Source: CAVZLD01 sp964522605 (GTDB lineage: Bacteria; Planctomycetota; Planctomycetia; Pirellulales; Pirellulaceae). From it: a DNA stretch of 19,087 nt. The DNA is taken from contig CAZFWV010000107.1 in the NCBI GenBank assembly GCA_964522605.1, positions 1 through 19,087 of the forward strand, given 5' to 3'. This document shows, piece after piece, positions 1-7,417 of the stretch. Numbering within the stretch: position 1 is the first letter of the stretch; every line of letters starts with the position of its first letter. A program made the position numbers and the translations under genes. Under the pieces are notes generated by a model. The model worked only from the letters and a program-made list of their open reading frames with translations, did not search any database and had not been told where the DNA came from.

Positions 1-243
1 CCGAACACGCAGTTGAATCTCGTGCTCCTTCAACATCTCTTTTCACTCCTTGGATGCCGTTCCGCCCGCGCTGCGCACCCAAGCGATGACTCAAGAAAAC
101 TTCGTTGTGTCCCAACGAGGGTAGCGGGGGTCGAGCGCAGCGAGCACCCAGGGCACGCGCCTGGGGGCTCGACGCTCGTTCCTCGCGTCTCGACCCCAGG
201 CACCCAAATGCCGAAGTTGTTCTTGAGTGACCACCAAGCTACC
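1..243. other. Non-coding spacer at window edge
   Basis: No convincing gene is seen in this stretch; the open frames overlap on both strands and look like repeat-derived noise. Positions 83-104 carry a short module (GATGACTCAAGAA then CTTCG) that recurs beside other palindromes in the window. Positions 126-209 hold a palindromic repeat, listed separately. The downstream gene on the minus strand ends at 244, so the spacer lies beyond its 3' end. Confidence 0.6.
126..209. repeat. Palindromic repeat, GGGGTCGAG family
   Basis: Outer arms GGGGTCGAG (127-135) and CTCGACCCC (189-197) are perfect inverted copies. An inner hairpin pairs CCCAGG (147-152) with CCTGGG (160-165) around a 7-nt loop. The unit reads as a structured dispersed element and not as a gene. 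It lies just past the 3' end of the minus-strand nucleotidyltransferase gene, so it could also help stop transcription, but no U-tract follows. Only one copy is visible in this window. Confidence 0.55.
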
Positions 244-843
244 TCATTCCTGGGGCGGTCGATAGTCAACGGGATGGTCGAGATCCTGCAGACAGCCCGG
301 ATGATCGACCGGAAGCGTGCGGAGTGGATGTTGACCGAGCAGCGAGTTTACGCCCTGCTCGGATCCTAGCATGAGCACGGCAGCGGACAGATGCCAAGGA
401 ATCAGCAGGGGATGCCCACGCCTTCCGCGATACTCGGGCAGCAGCAGCGTCGGATTCCGGGGGTCGTGCCAAGCGAGTAGCCGATTGATTACGTCCGACG
501 TCAGGTGGGGCAGATCGGCCGGGGCGAGCAGAAAGACGTCCAGTGCCGTCGGCTGGTCCAACTGCTGAATCTGGAGGATTGCCGCCTGGACGGAGTGTTT
601 CATTTCGGCGGGCGGCTGTTCCAAAACAACGACATCGACTCCCGATCTGCGACAAATGCGGACCACCGCCTGCTGATCTTCGCGCAAGACCACCCAGATC
701 CGGTCAACCGCGCTTGCCCGCCAGACGCCGAGCACGTGCTCGATGACCGTTCCCTCCTTCCAAGGCAGCAGCAACTTGGGGACCCCCATTCGCCGAGAAT
801 ATCCCGCAGCAGGCAGGATCGCAAAACTCCGGAAACCGGTCAT
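244..843 (-). CDS. MocA/MobA-like NTP transferase
   Basis: A 199-residue protein of the MobA-like nucleotidyltransferase family. Members move CMP or GMP from a nucleotide triphosphate onto molybdopterin, or activate sugars, in the cytoplasm. The N-terminal nucleotide-binding loop is clear: AAGYSRRMGVPKLLLP at residues 12-27, closer to the MocA cytidylyltransferase pattern than to MobA. The metal-binding aspartate is in APADLP (D110), followed by a GRRGHPLLIP segment (140-149) typical of the fold, and the C-terminal DHPGCLQDLDHPVDY (180-194) matches the family's ending. Length is normal. The ATG at 843 is the start; the ribosome-binding site is weak. It is divergent from the PilT-type gene, with a 143-bp gap between them. 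Family assignment is firm; the exact substrate is inferred. Confidence 0.85.
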   Translation of the reverse strand: MTGFRSFAILPAAGYSRRMGVPKLLLPWKEGTVIEHVLGVWRASAVDRIWVVLREDQQAVVRICRRSGVDVVVLEQPPAEMKHSVQAAILQIQQLDQPTALDVFLLAPADLPHLTSDVINRLLAWHDPRNPTLLLPEYRGRRGHPLLIPWHLSAAVLMLGSEQGVNSLLGQHPLRTLPVDHPGCLQDLDHPVDYRPPQE

Positions 844-971
844 GATTTTCGATTCCCGTCAACTTCTGTTCCCCGGATACCACGCGACTGATAAACTTGA
901 GGATTGGAACGGCGAAGTGGTGGTGTGTCCTTTGTGTGTACTGAGTATTGCACGTTGCACCTCCTCATTTT

Positions 972-976
972 GAGGG
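972..976 (+). promoter_or_regulatory. Ribosome-binding site deciding pilT start
   Basis: GAGGG at 10 nt before the ATG at 987. No comparable site precedes the upstream in-frame TTG at 948, so this supports the shorter protein. Confidence 0.55.
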
Positions 977-986
977 AATCCGATCT

Positions 987-2114
987 ATGGATCAACTTCC
1001 ACCGCCCGAAGAGGAAATGAAGGCGCTCTTGAACTTCGTTTCCAAGAATGAAGCTTCCGACCTGCATTTGAAAGCCGGGTATCCCCCGTACATCCGCATC
1101 GGCGGTCACCTGCGGAAGATCCAGGGGCCTCCCTTGCCGGACGAAGGCTATATCGAGCAGATGCTGACACCGCTCGTTCCTTCGGGACGACTGCACGAAT
1201 TTGACGAGAAGGGCGATTTAGATTTCTCGGCGCGCGGTGAGTCGGGAGACCGATTCCGCATCAACCTGTTCCGGTCAACCGGACATGCGCACGCGGCGAT
1301 TCGTCGTGTTCAGAGCAAGATCCCCAGCTTTGAAGATCTGCATTTGCCGGACGTCTATCGCCAGACGATCATGCGGTCACTCGAGGGACTGGTCCTCGTG
1401 AGCGGCGTTACGGGAAGTGGAAAAAGCTCCACGCTCGCCGCGATGCTGGACCATATCAATGAACATCGCGGACTGCATATCATCACGGTCGAAGACCCAA
1501 TTGAATACGTGTTTCACGCAAAAAAATGTATCATCTCGCAGCGCGAAATTGCGATCGATACCCCGAGTTTCGCGGGCGCCCTGCGACATGTCGTTCGGCA
1601 AGATCCGGATTGCATCCTGATCGGTGAAATGCGTGATCGGGAAACAATGCTGGCCGCGATTCAGGCGGCGGAAACGGGGCACCTCGTCCTCGGCACGCTG
1701 CACTGCAACGATGCGTGTCAAACGTTTTCCCGAATCCTCGAGTTCTTTCCGCGTATTGAACACGCATTCATTCGATCCTCGTTGGCGAATAGCTTGCGGG
1801 CGATTATGGTTCAGCGGTTGATTCCCGGAATTCAGGAAGGCAGTCGTTTTCCCGCCACGGAAGTCTTGCTGAATAATTCCATCGTGAAGGACAAAATTCT
1901 GCACGAGGAAGATGAAGACATGCCCGCGATTCTCTGTCAGTGCCGAGCCGAAGGAATGCGAGACTTCACGCAATCCCTCTGCGAACTCGTCCTGGCGGAG
2001 CATATCAGTCGCCCCGTGGCCCTGGATTATGCGCCGAATCGCGAGAAGCTGATTTCGGAACTCAAGGGAATCAAGACCGCGACCGACAGTCTCGTCGGAC
2101 GAATTCGCGGTTGA
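987..2114 (+). CDS. pilT: PilT-family twitching motility ATPase
   Basis: A 375-residue hexameric secretion-type ATPase of the PilT/PilU branch, which powers type IV pilus retraction at the inner membrane. Visible motifs: an N-terminal domain opening with SDLHLKAG (24-31); Walker A GVTGSGKSS (140-148); Asp box ITVEDPIEY (166-174); Walker B DCILIGEMRD (208-217); His box TGHLVLGTLH (230-239). The C-terminal part is PilT-like in length but the canonical AIRNLIRE-type stretch is replaced by HEEDEDMPAILCQCRAEG (306-323), so it may be a PilU-like or planctomycete-specific variant. The frame opens at a TTG at 948, but the ATG at 987 has GAGGG 10 nt upstream and begins a family-like N terminus. No other pilus genes lie nearby. 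Confidence 0.9.
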   Translation: MDQLPPPEEEMKALLNFVSKNEASDLHLKAGYPPYIRIGGHLRKIQGPPLPDEGYIEQMLTPLVPSGRLHEFDEKGDLDFSARGESGDRFRINLFRSTGHAHAAIRRVQSKIPSFEDLHLPDVYRQTIMRSLEGLVLVSGVTGSGKSSTLAAMLDHINEHRGLHIITVEDPIEYVFHAKKCIISQREIAIDTPSFAGALRHVVRQDPDCILIGEMRDRETMLAAIQAAETGHLVLGTLHCNDACQTFSRILEFFPRIEHAFIRSSLANSLRAIMVQRLIPGIQEGSRFPATEVLLNNSIVKDKILHEEDEDMPAILCQCRAEGMRDFTQSLCELVLAEHISRPVALDYAPNREKLISELKGIKTATDSLVGRIRG

Positions 2115-2543
2115 TTCGCCAACGCGGCGAGAAGTCCGCGGCCCGCGCGCTGCAAAGCGAGCGGTTGGAAGTGTGGAGCCTGAGGCCAACTCCACCGACA
2201 AGGATCGCCACGTGCAGAGAACCGATGGTCGCGGCCGGAACTTTCGACACAATCTGCCCCCTGGTCAAGACCGACGCTTTGTCTCACAAGCGAAGGTCAA
2301 CGTAGGCCGACTTGTGTCAGGTTGGCGAACATTCCGGAATTGCCGACTTGAGACAAGTCGGCCTACAGGTTTGGAACGGAGCCCGCTGCGGCATTCTGTC
2401 ACGGCGATTTTCTGGCGTTGCAGCCAGCTGTGAATACAATGAAGGTTTACGACGCGGTTGAGCCCGCGTTTCCGACCAGCTGGGAAACTGTCTCAAATTG
2501 GGGAGATCGCACACTCGGCTGGAGTAACGGAGAACGTCGATCC
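2115..2543. other. Intergenic spacer with repeat, no gene seen
   Basis: This 429-bp gap separates the PilT-type gene from the FG-GAP protein. Frames running through it have no family features and are shadows. It contains the palindromic repeat at 2302-2366. A possible weak -10 (TACAAT, 2435-2440) has no well-spaced -35, so I do not call a promoter. Confidence 0.6.
2302..2366. repeat. Palindromic repeat, GTAGGCCGACTTG family
   Basis: GTAGGCCGACTTGTG starts at 2302 and its inverted partner GACAAGTCGGCCTAC ends at 2366. A second, nested palindrome pairs GCCGACTTG (2342-2350) with CAAGTCGGC (2354-2362), so the middle strand can pair with either neighbour. This gives three related arms and alternative hairpins. 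No coding potential. I recall similar palindromes being common in planctomycete genomes, but this has not been checked here. Confidence 0.7.
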
Positions 2544-4352
2544 ATGATTCGCCGCCGCTTTCATCTTCGGACGCGGGCTGGTCGCCCGATCGGGACAAAC
2601 GCACTGGAAGCACTGGAACCGCGCCTACCACTCGCCGCAGACTGGGGAATCTCCAGCCTCTCCGCGGAACCGGAAAATGACGCCAATCCGGTGGTCGAGC
2701 AGGTTCTGATCGGTGAAGTGCCCACGACGACGCTCGAAGTTGTGTTTTCGAAGTCGATGCAGTTGTCCTCAAAAATCGAAGATGGGTCGATTCTCGACGC
2801 AGTTCATCTGACCCACTATCGCACAGGTCCCGTAACCTTCTCCACACGAAACTTGTCGGTTGGCCAAGATGCGCAATCTCTGATTTGGTCCTCCGCAGCC
2901 GCCTTGGCGCCTGGGTTTTATCAGCTCCAGCTGGACGGTGCATCGCTGCTGGACACCGAGGGAAATGCTCTGCTCGGTGGCGCGGGTGGGTTGGGGTTCC
3001 AGATTCCAACATTCTCCGGTGAAGTGCTGATCGAGTCGGAAGGAGCGGCGATCGCCGTCGACGCTTACTCCGTTCCCACCCAGGCCGACTGGAACAGCGA
3101 CGGAATTCAAGATCTGGTTGTCGGTGAGCAGGATGATTCGGGGGGCAAAGTACGCGTCTACGTAAACGTCGGGACGAACCAGTCACCTCAGTACGACGGT
3201 TTCTTCTACGTCCAGTACCAAGGCGCCGATTTGACCGTTCCCTGTACCGGATGCCTGGGCGTTTATCCGCGGATCTTCGACTGGAATCAGGATGGACGGC
3301 AGGATCTGTTGCTGGGGTTAGCGGATGGCAGAATTCAGGTTTATCCCAACACTCAATCGGGAGCGGAGCCGGTTTTCGGCGTGCCCCATTATTTGCAGGT
3401 TGGCCCCTCGAACGCGAAGATCGACCTCTCGGTGGGTTACCGCGCGACTTTCCAAGTCGTCGACTGGAACAACGACGGGCAACACGACCTCATCGCCGGC
3501 GGTTTGAATGGAAAGGTCGGTGTCTACTTGAATTCTTCTCCCGGTGGCGAACCGGATTTCCAGAGCGTGTCCCTGGTTCAAGACTCGGCGGGGGACCTGA
3601 TCGTGCCGACTGGACGGTCGAGCATCGCGGTCGCCGATTTGGACGGAGATGGGCGGAAAGACTTGGTGTTGGGTAACACGGAAGGGCAAGTGCTGTACTA
3701 CGCGAACATCGGCACGGATACGGTCCCCGAATTTGACACGTGGCAGGCAATTCAGGCCGACGGAATTGAGATTAATCTGGAGGGCATTCCCCGGTCGCGC
3801 CCGGAGGTCGTCGATTATGACGCCGATGGTCTTCCGGACCTCCTCGTGGGTTCCGCAGATGGGTTGGTCCGCTGGTACCGTGCTTCCGCTTGGATGACGC
3901 CGTTTCCGGAGGACACGGTCTTGGACGCACCCGGCACACCGTATCAAACGGTCTTTCAGGTGGCAGCGGCCCCGTGGCAGAACCCCATTGAGCCGACCGA
4001 TGCGACGGGAGATGGCCGCGTCGTTCCGCTCGATGCACTGACGATCATCAACGAACTGAACAGCCCTGAGTATTCCGATGCGGAAGGGCAACTCCCCGCC
4101 TCCACGCCGGACGCACCACCGCCCTTCTTCGATGTGAACGGCGATGGGTACTGCACACCGATCGATGCGCTGCTCGTGATCAACCGGCTGAATACCGCAA
4201 CGGCGGGCACGACCGCTGTTGCCGTACAGGATAGCAACTCGGCTGCCGCCATGAAGGCCTCCAGCGAAATTGCCTCCGCGATCGACTTTCTCTTCGCCGA
4301 TGAAGAGTCGCGTCTCGATTTCCTTTCCGGCGACGATTCGACTTCGACGTGA
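2544..4352 (+). CDS. FG-GAP/VCBS-repeat dockerin-like secreted protein
   Basis: A 602-residue protein, probably exported. It starts with an Arg-rich N terminus followed by EALEPRLPLAA (22-32), the planctomycete LEPR-XLL-type motif. Residues about 35-155 look like an Ig-like SbsA/Big_5-type domain (LEVVFSKSM at 64-72). Five FG-GAP/VCBS calcium-binding repeats follow, recognisable by ADWNSDGIQDL (181-191), FDWNQDGRQDL (245-255), VDWNNDGQHDL (306-316), ADLDGDGRKDL (364-374) and VDYDADGLPDL (423-433); these probably build a beta-propeller. Two dockerin-like loops, DATGDGRVVPLDALTIINEL (486-505) and DVNGDGYCTPIDALLVINRL (530-549), lie near the C terminus. Ligand is unknown. The frame extends back to a TTG at 2418, but the ATG at 2544 has GGAG 11 nt upstream and gives the expected N terminus. 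Confidence 0.85.
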   Translation: MIRRRFHLRTRAGRPIGTNALEALEPRLPLAADWGISSLSAEPENDANPVVEQVLIGEVPTTTLEVVFSKSMQLSSKIEDGSILDAVHLTHYRTGPVTFSTRNLSVGQDAQSLIWSSAAALAPGFYQLQLDGASLLDTEGNALLGGAGGLGFQIPTFSGEVLIESEGAAIAVDAYSVPTQADWNSDGIQDLVVGEQDDSGGKVRVYVNVGTNQSPQYDGFFYVQYQGADLTVPCTGCLGVYPRIFDWNQDGRQDLLLGLADGRIQVYPNTQSGAEPVFGVPHYLQVGPSNAKIDLSVGYRATFQVVDWNNDGQHDLIAGGLNGKVGVYLNSSPGGEPDFQSVSLVQDSAGDLIVPTGRSSIAVADLDGDGRKDLVLGNTEGQVLYYANIGTDTVPEFDTWQAIQADGIEINLEGIPRSRPEVVDYDADGLPDLLVGSADGLVRWYRASAWMTPFPEDTVLDAPGTPYQTVFQVAAAPWQNPIEPTDATGDGRVVPLDALTIINELNSPEYSDAEGQLPASTPDAPPPFFDVNGDGYCTPIDALLVINRLNTATAGTTAVAVQDSNSAAAMKASSEIASAIDFLFADEESRLDFLSGDDSTST

Positions 4353-4467
4353 CGCCCACTCCGCGGCCGATCAACTTGACGTGACACGCTGCGCCTCCCG
4401 TATGCACGACGCTAGCCTGCGGTTGTGTTCAGGGATGACTCAGAAATCACTTCGGCACCTCGGTCCT

Positions 4468-4525
4468 CTCGTTTAACCCGCAGCCGTCAGGCGAGGTTCG
4501 TTTAACCCGCAGCCGTCAGGCAAGG
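4468..4525. repeat. Tandem 29-bp TTTAACCCGCAGCC repeat
   Basis: Two adjacent 29-bp units (4468-4496, 4497-4525) share CGTTTAACCCGCAGCCGTCA and differ mainly in GCGAGG versus GCAAGG. Another unit follows the gap (4651-4680), and a partial copy lies at 18859-18876. The first part resembles the arm of the palindromic TTTAACCGCG element, suggesting that the two families are related. Confidence 0.7.
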
Positions 4526-4548
4526 TTCGTTTAACCGCGTGCCCAGCG

Positions 4549-4648
4549 NNNNNNNNNNNNNNNNNNNNNNNNNNNNNNNNNNNNNNNNNNNNNNNNNNNN
4601 NNNNNNNNNNNNNNNNNNNNNNNNNNNNNNNNNNNNNNNNNNNNNNNN
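4549..4648. other. Assembly gap of 100 N
   Basis: Exactly 100 unknown bases. The 55 nt before the gap (4494-4548) are identical to the 55 nt after it (4649-4703), as expected when two contigs ending in the same sequence were joined without merging. The real distance is therefore unknown and may be zero. Confidence 0.9.
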
Positions 4649-4680
4649 AGGTTCGTTTAACCCGCAGCCGTCAGGCAAGG

Positions 4681-4756
4681 TTCGTTTAACCGCGTGCCCA
4701 GCGGGCCGCGGAAGATTCCCCCTGCCCGCGGGGCGCCGCCCGCACGGTTCAACGAG
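4681..4756. repeat. Palindromic TTTAACC element, reverse copy
   Basis: Left arm CGTTTAACCGCGTGCCC (from 4683) and right arm CCGCACGGTTCAACGAG (ending 4756) are imperfect inverted copies around a GC-rich core with GGAAGATTCC. The core is nearly the reverse complement of the element at 5315-5391, so these two copies face each other across the gene at 4833-5228. Not coding. Confidence 0.75.
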
Positions 4757-4832
4757 GTAGTTTGTTTCTGAGACGCTCCTTAAGTCTGCGCAAAGTCGGC
4801 GAACCTTCGTTCACCCGACGTGTCTAACCGGC

Positions 4833-5228
4833 ATGGCACCGACACGACAACAATCCGACAAGCGACCTCATCTGCAGGCCGACTCGACACTCGCCCGACC
4901 GCTGGCACCCGAGGATGTGCGGCCGGGAGATTATGTCGCGATCCTGCACGTGATCTGTGAGCTGCCGTCTTTTCTTTGGGGAGCGGACAGTTGCACGGTT
5001 CCGATGGATGAGCCGGTCCGAATCCCTTTCGTCCCGCAGGGCGGTGGAGTGGCACTGCGCGTCACTTCGGTCTGTCTGCCGTTCGTGCTGGTCAAGTCAG
5101 CGCGTGGCGTCCGGCGAACGCTGGACTTGCGTCAATGTCGCGTTGCCCGTCTCGATCGGCGTTTCGCCAATGCAACATGGAAGGCGTATCGGCATTGTCG
5201 GAAACGAAAACTCCAACGCCAAGTTTAG
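4833..5228 (+). CDS. Conserved-looking hypothetical protein
   Basis: A 131-residue protein with no domain that I can name. The central part, EDVRPGDYVAILHVICELPS (27-46), then EPVRIPFVPQ (60-69) and VTSVCLPFVLVK (77-88), reads like a compact beta-rich fold. The ending RRTLDLRQCRVARLD (94-108) followed by a Lys/Arg-rich tail is also protein-like. From memory similar short proteins occur across planctomycetes, but no search was possible. No signal peptide or membrane segment is visible, so it is probably cytoplasmic. The ATG at 4833 has no clear ribosome-binding site. It is bracketed by inverted copies of one palindromic element and faces the minus-strand molybdoenzyme gene. Function unknown; coding status fairly likely. 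Confidence 0.65.
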   Translation: MAPTRQQSDKRPHLQADSTLARPLAPEDVRPGDYVAILHVICELPSFLWGADSCTVPMDEPVRIPFVPQGGGVALRVTSVCLPFVLVKSARGVRRTLDLRQCRVARLDRRFANATWKAYRHCRKRKLQRQV

Positions 5229-5248
5229 GAACGGCTTGGCGACAACTT

Positions 5249-5391
5249 CCTCGTTTAACCGCGCGGGCATCGCCCCGCGCTCCTCGTTTAACCGCGCGGG
5301 CATCGCCCCGCGCTCCTCGTTTAACCGCGCGGGCATCGCCCCGCGGGTAGGAGGAATCTTCCGCGGCCCGCTGGACGCGCGGTTAGACGAG
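5249..5391. repeat. Palindromic TTTAACC element with tripled left arm
   Basis: Three direct 33-bp copies of the left arm (5249-5281, 5282-5314, 5315-5347; CTCGTTTAACCGCGCGGGC then ATCGCCCCGCG) precede a single right arm GCGCGGTTAGACGAG (5377-5391). The core contains GGAATCTTCC (5353-5362). GAGGACCGAGATGCC follows at the right edge, as at the other copies. Because 33 is divisible by three, the repeats stay open as an 11-residue peptide repeat in one frame, but this looks accidental. The element sits in the gap between two converging genes. Confidence 0.8.
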
Positions 5392-5424
5392 AGGACCGAG
5401 ATGCCATATCCCTCAGCGACAGGC

Positions 5425-6705
5425 TTAAGCGGTTTCCACGTCCAGTCGTAATCGTTGGATCTCGTTGCGACCCGACTTCGGTAAAGGTCGCGGCAGAGGC
5501 TGTGCGACTCCACTGGCATCAATGGTTCGACAACAGAGTTCGTATTGGCCCGCCACGGGCACGGTCAAAACGGCGGCCCAATGCGCGATCGCATAACGCA
5601 TGGGCCACCGATGAGGTCGACCGTGGGCATCAAACTGGCGAGGAATCGCCGGAAGGTCGCCCGAGGGCAAACCGCCTCCCCAATGATCGGGCGGGGGTAA
5701 GATTTCCGCATCTTGCCATTCGGCCTTCGCCAGATAAGGATCCTCAGGCCGTTGCGGGTCCCCGGCAGGCAGCAGGCAGTATTGAACTTGAGTCAATCCG
5801 GACGTACCAACCTGTGCGATTCCCGTGATGGGCGCCGGTTGATTGACGTGAAGCGTTTTTGGAGCCACCAGAAAACGCGCGAACGTCTTCATCGTCGTAT
5901 CGACATCATTATTCTGGCCGGCATAGGTATCATTGGGCGCTGGGTTGTTGGTCAGGACCACGCGTTGCAGCCACTTGATCGACTTGAATCCATAGCCGTC
6001 CGGAACGATCAAACGAACGGGCCCACCTCGTTTGGGCGCGAGCCAGTCGCCATTCATCTTGTAGGCCAGAATGACCGGATGTTCTCCCGGCGGATCTTCC
6101 AAGACGCGATTGATCGATAGCGAACTTTGAAAGCCGGGTGCAGGCTGATCGCTCTTCGGATCCTTGTGGTACCCGTGATACCAGATCCGGCGCAAATTGC
6201 CCGTCGGCCGCGTCATCCAGATGATGTTGCGCAGCGGAACGCCCTCCCAAAGCGCTGTGCCAAATACCCGGTCAACGTTCAGGCAAGTCATCGCTTTGAT
6301 GTAGCGAACCGATTCCTCCTTGGCCAAAGCCATCAGTCCTGACCAATCGAGTGCCGTACCAAGCTCCTTGGAGAGCGGATTCTCGATCTGCACGTTACTC
6401 TCCGGATCGGCGATCACTTCCAGTTGCCACGTGTCACGATCCAATCCGACGTCGCGTCGCTGCTCCGGTGTCATCTCAAAAGGCGGCGGATTCCCCCGAC
6501 CGCCGCCTTCGAAATCCGCCTCGGCCGTCAAATACTCAAGTGACTCGACGGCCTCGGCCAGCAGTCGCTGGCTCTCGCCACCCTCGGCCCATTGCGCATG
6601 CAGCGACCCGGATGCCATCCCCGCAACGCCCGCCACACCGCACTTCAGCAAGAATCGCCGAGTGAGTTCCATGTGAGTTTTGTAAAGCGATTCAAACTCG
6701 TCCAT
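5425..6705 (-). CDS. Tat-exported sulfite oxidase-like molybdoenzyme
   Basis: A 426-residue protein of the sulfite oxidase (oxidoreductase molybdopterin-binding) family; such enzymes carry molybdenum cofactor and act in the periplasm. A twin-arginine signal, LTRRFLLKCGVAGVAGMASG (14-33), directs folded export. The molybdopterin domain spans about 90-275, with Cys141 in KAMTCLNVDRVFG as the candidate Mo ligand, WEGVPLRNIIW (153-163), and the family-typical GGPVRLIVPDGYGFKSIKWL (227-246). Residues about 283-400 resemble the Mo-co dimerisation domain. The second ATG (6705) is chosen because AGGAGG lies 6 nt upstream; ATG 6708 and the ATG just before the RR motif (6672) are less well spaced. The electron acceptor and substrate are not evident, and no cytochrome partner is adjacent. 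Confidence 0.85.
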   Translation of the reverse strand: MDEFESLYKTHMELTRRFLLKCGVAGVAGMASGSLHAQWAEGGESQRLLAEAVESLEYLTAEADFEGGGRGNPPPFEMTPEQRRDVGLDRDTWQLEVIADPESNVQIENPLSKELGTALDWSGLMALAKEESVRYIKAMTCLNVDRVFGTALWEGVPLRNIIWMTRPTGNLRRIWYHGYHKDPKSDQPAPGFQSSLSINRVLEDPPGEHPVILAYKMNGDWLAPKRGGPVRLIVPDGYGFKSIKWLQRVVLTNNPAPNDTYAGQNNDVDTTMKTFARFLVAPKTLHVNQPAPITGIAQVGTSGLTQVQYCLLPAGDPQRPEDPYLAKAEWQDAEILPPPDHWGGGLPSGDLPAIPRQFDAHGRPHRWPMRYAIAHWAAVLTVPVAGQYELCCRTIDASGVAQPLPRPLPKSGRNEIQRLRLDVETA

Positions 6706-6888
6706 CATGTTCCTCCTGTTACCGCCCCCACCAGTGTACACCAGCCGAGCACAACGAGGACATCCAGAAACTCCCGCAGACGCGAGTTATTCATCGGCCG
6801 GCCAGAAGAGTGGAAGTTAGCCGCCTGAGATGCGAGCGTGCCGTGTCTTGTCTGGCGCAGGCTCTTGGGACAACACCCGGTTGGCTGC

Positions 6889-6905
6889 CACTGGCTGTGC
6901 CAGTG
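6889..6905. repeat. Single CACTGGC palindrome
   Basis: CACTGGCTGTGCCAGTG, a 7-bp stem with a 3-nt centre. The same palindrome with variable centre recurs in the 57-bp array and after the sigma factor gene. Confidence 0.65.
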
Positions 6906-7096
6906 TATTGGCATGAGCACACGCAGGAGGAGGGAAGATCCCACGCGATGGCATGCGTGGCTCCCCTTTCGTTCTGCATCGTCCTCAAACAGCCTGCGTG
7001 AATCGTCGCGGCGACTTTGCGTTGCCTTTTGGAATCTGTTTCTCTTTGCTCGACTGAAGACCGTCCACTCATCCTTGGACATGTCGATCTACCGGC

Positions 7097-7417
7097 TCTT
7101 GATCCAACTGCCCACATCAAGCGACACTGGCATAGCCAGTGCCACCCGACGACTCTTGATCCAACTGCNNNNNNNNNNNNNNNNNNNNNNNNNNNNNNNN
7201 NNNNNNNNNNNNNNNNNNNNNNNNNNNNNNNNNNNNNNNNNNNNNNNNNNNNNNNNNNNNNNNNNNNNCATCAAGCGACACTGGCATAGCCAGTGCCACC
7301 CGACGACTCTTGATCCAACTGCCTACATCAAGCGACACTGGCATAGCCAGTGCCACCCGACGACTCTTGATCCAACTGCCCACATCAAGCGACACTGGCA
7401 TAGCCAGTGCCACCCGA
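7097..7417. repeat. 57-bp tandem repeat array with CACTGGC palindrome
   Basis: Each unit starts with TCTTGATCCAACTGCC and contains the perfect palindrome CACTGGCATAGCCAGTG. One complete copy (7097-7153) and the start of another precede the gap. After the gap are the end of one copy, a complete copy (7308-7364, a single C-to-T change) and a last copy (7365-7417). Copies are nearly identical, which points to recent expansion. Copy number cannot be known because of the gap. There are no unique spacers, so it is not a CRISPR. Confidence 0.9.
7169..7268. other. Assembly gap of 100 N
   Basis: The last 54 nt before the gap (7115-7168) equal the first 54 nt after it (7269-7322). The 57-bp register requires a gap of 3 + 57k bases, so 100 is not a true length. 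It is a placeholder inside the tandem array. Confidence 0.9.

Larger units (their letters stand above)
4353..4832. other. Repeat-rich intergenic block with assembly gap
   Basis: No gene is supported here. The block holds, in order, a leader module (4426-4470), tandem TTTAACCCGCAGCC units (4468-4525), a truncated palindromic element (4526-4548), the N gap, further copies of the same units, and a complete palindromic element (4681-4756). Confidence 0.7.

Noticed and set aside
948..986. TTG start giving a longer PilT-type protein
   Set aside because: No ribosome-binding site and the extra 13 residues do not look like the family N terminus; the ATG at 987 has GAGGG.
2317..3186. 289-codon minus-strand frame
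   Set aside because: It overlaps the FG-GAP protein on the opposite strand, is Arg/Pro/Ser-rich and has no domain; it is a high-GC shadow.
5249..5347. CRISPR-like array of 33-bp repeats
   Set aside because: The copies are directly adjacent with no unique spacers, there are no cas genes, and the unit is one arm of a dispersed palindrome.
4426..5400. Insertion sequence remnant
   Set aside because: No transposase fragment in any frame and no target-site duplication could be recognised; only short non-coding repeats are present.
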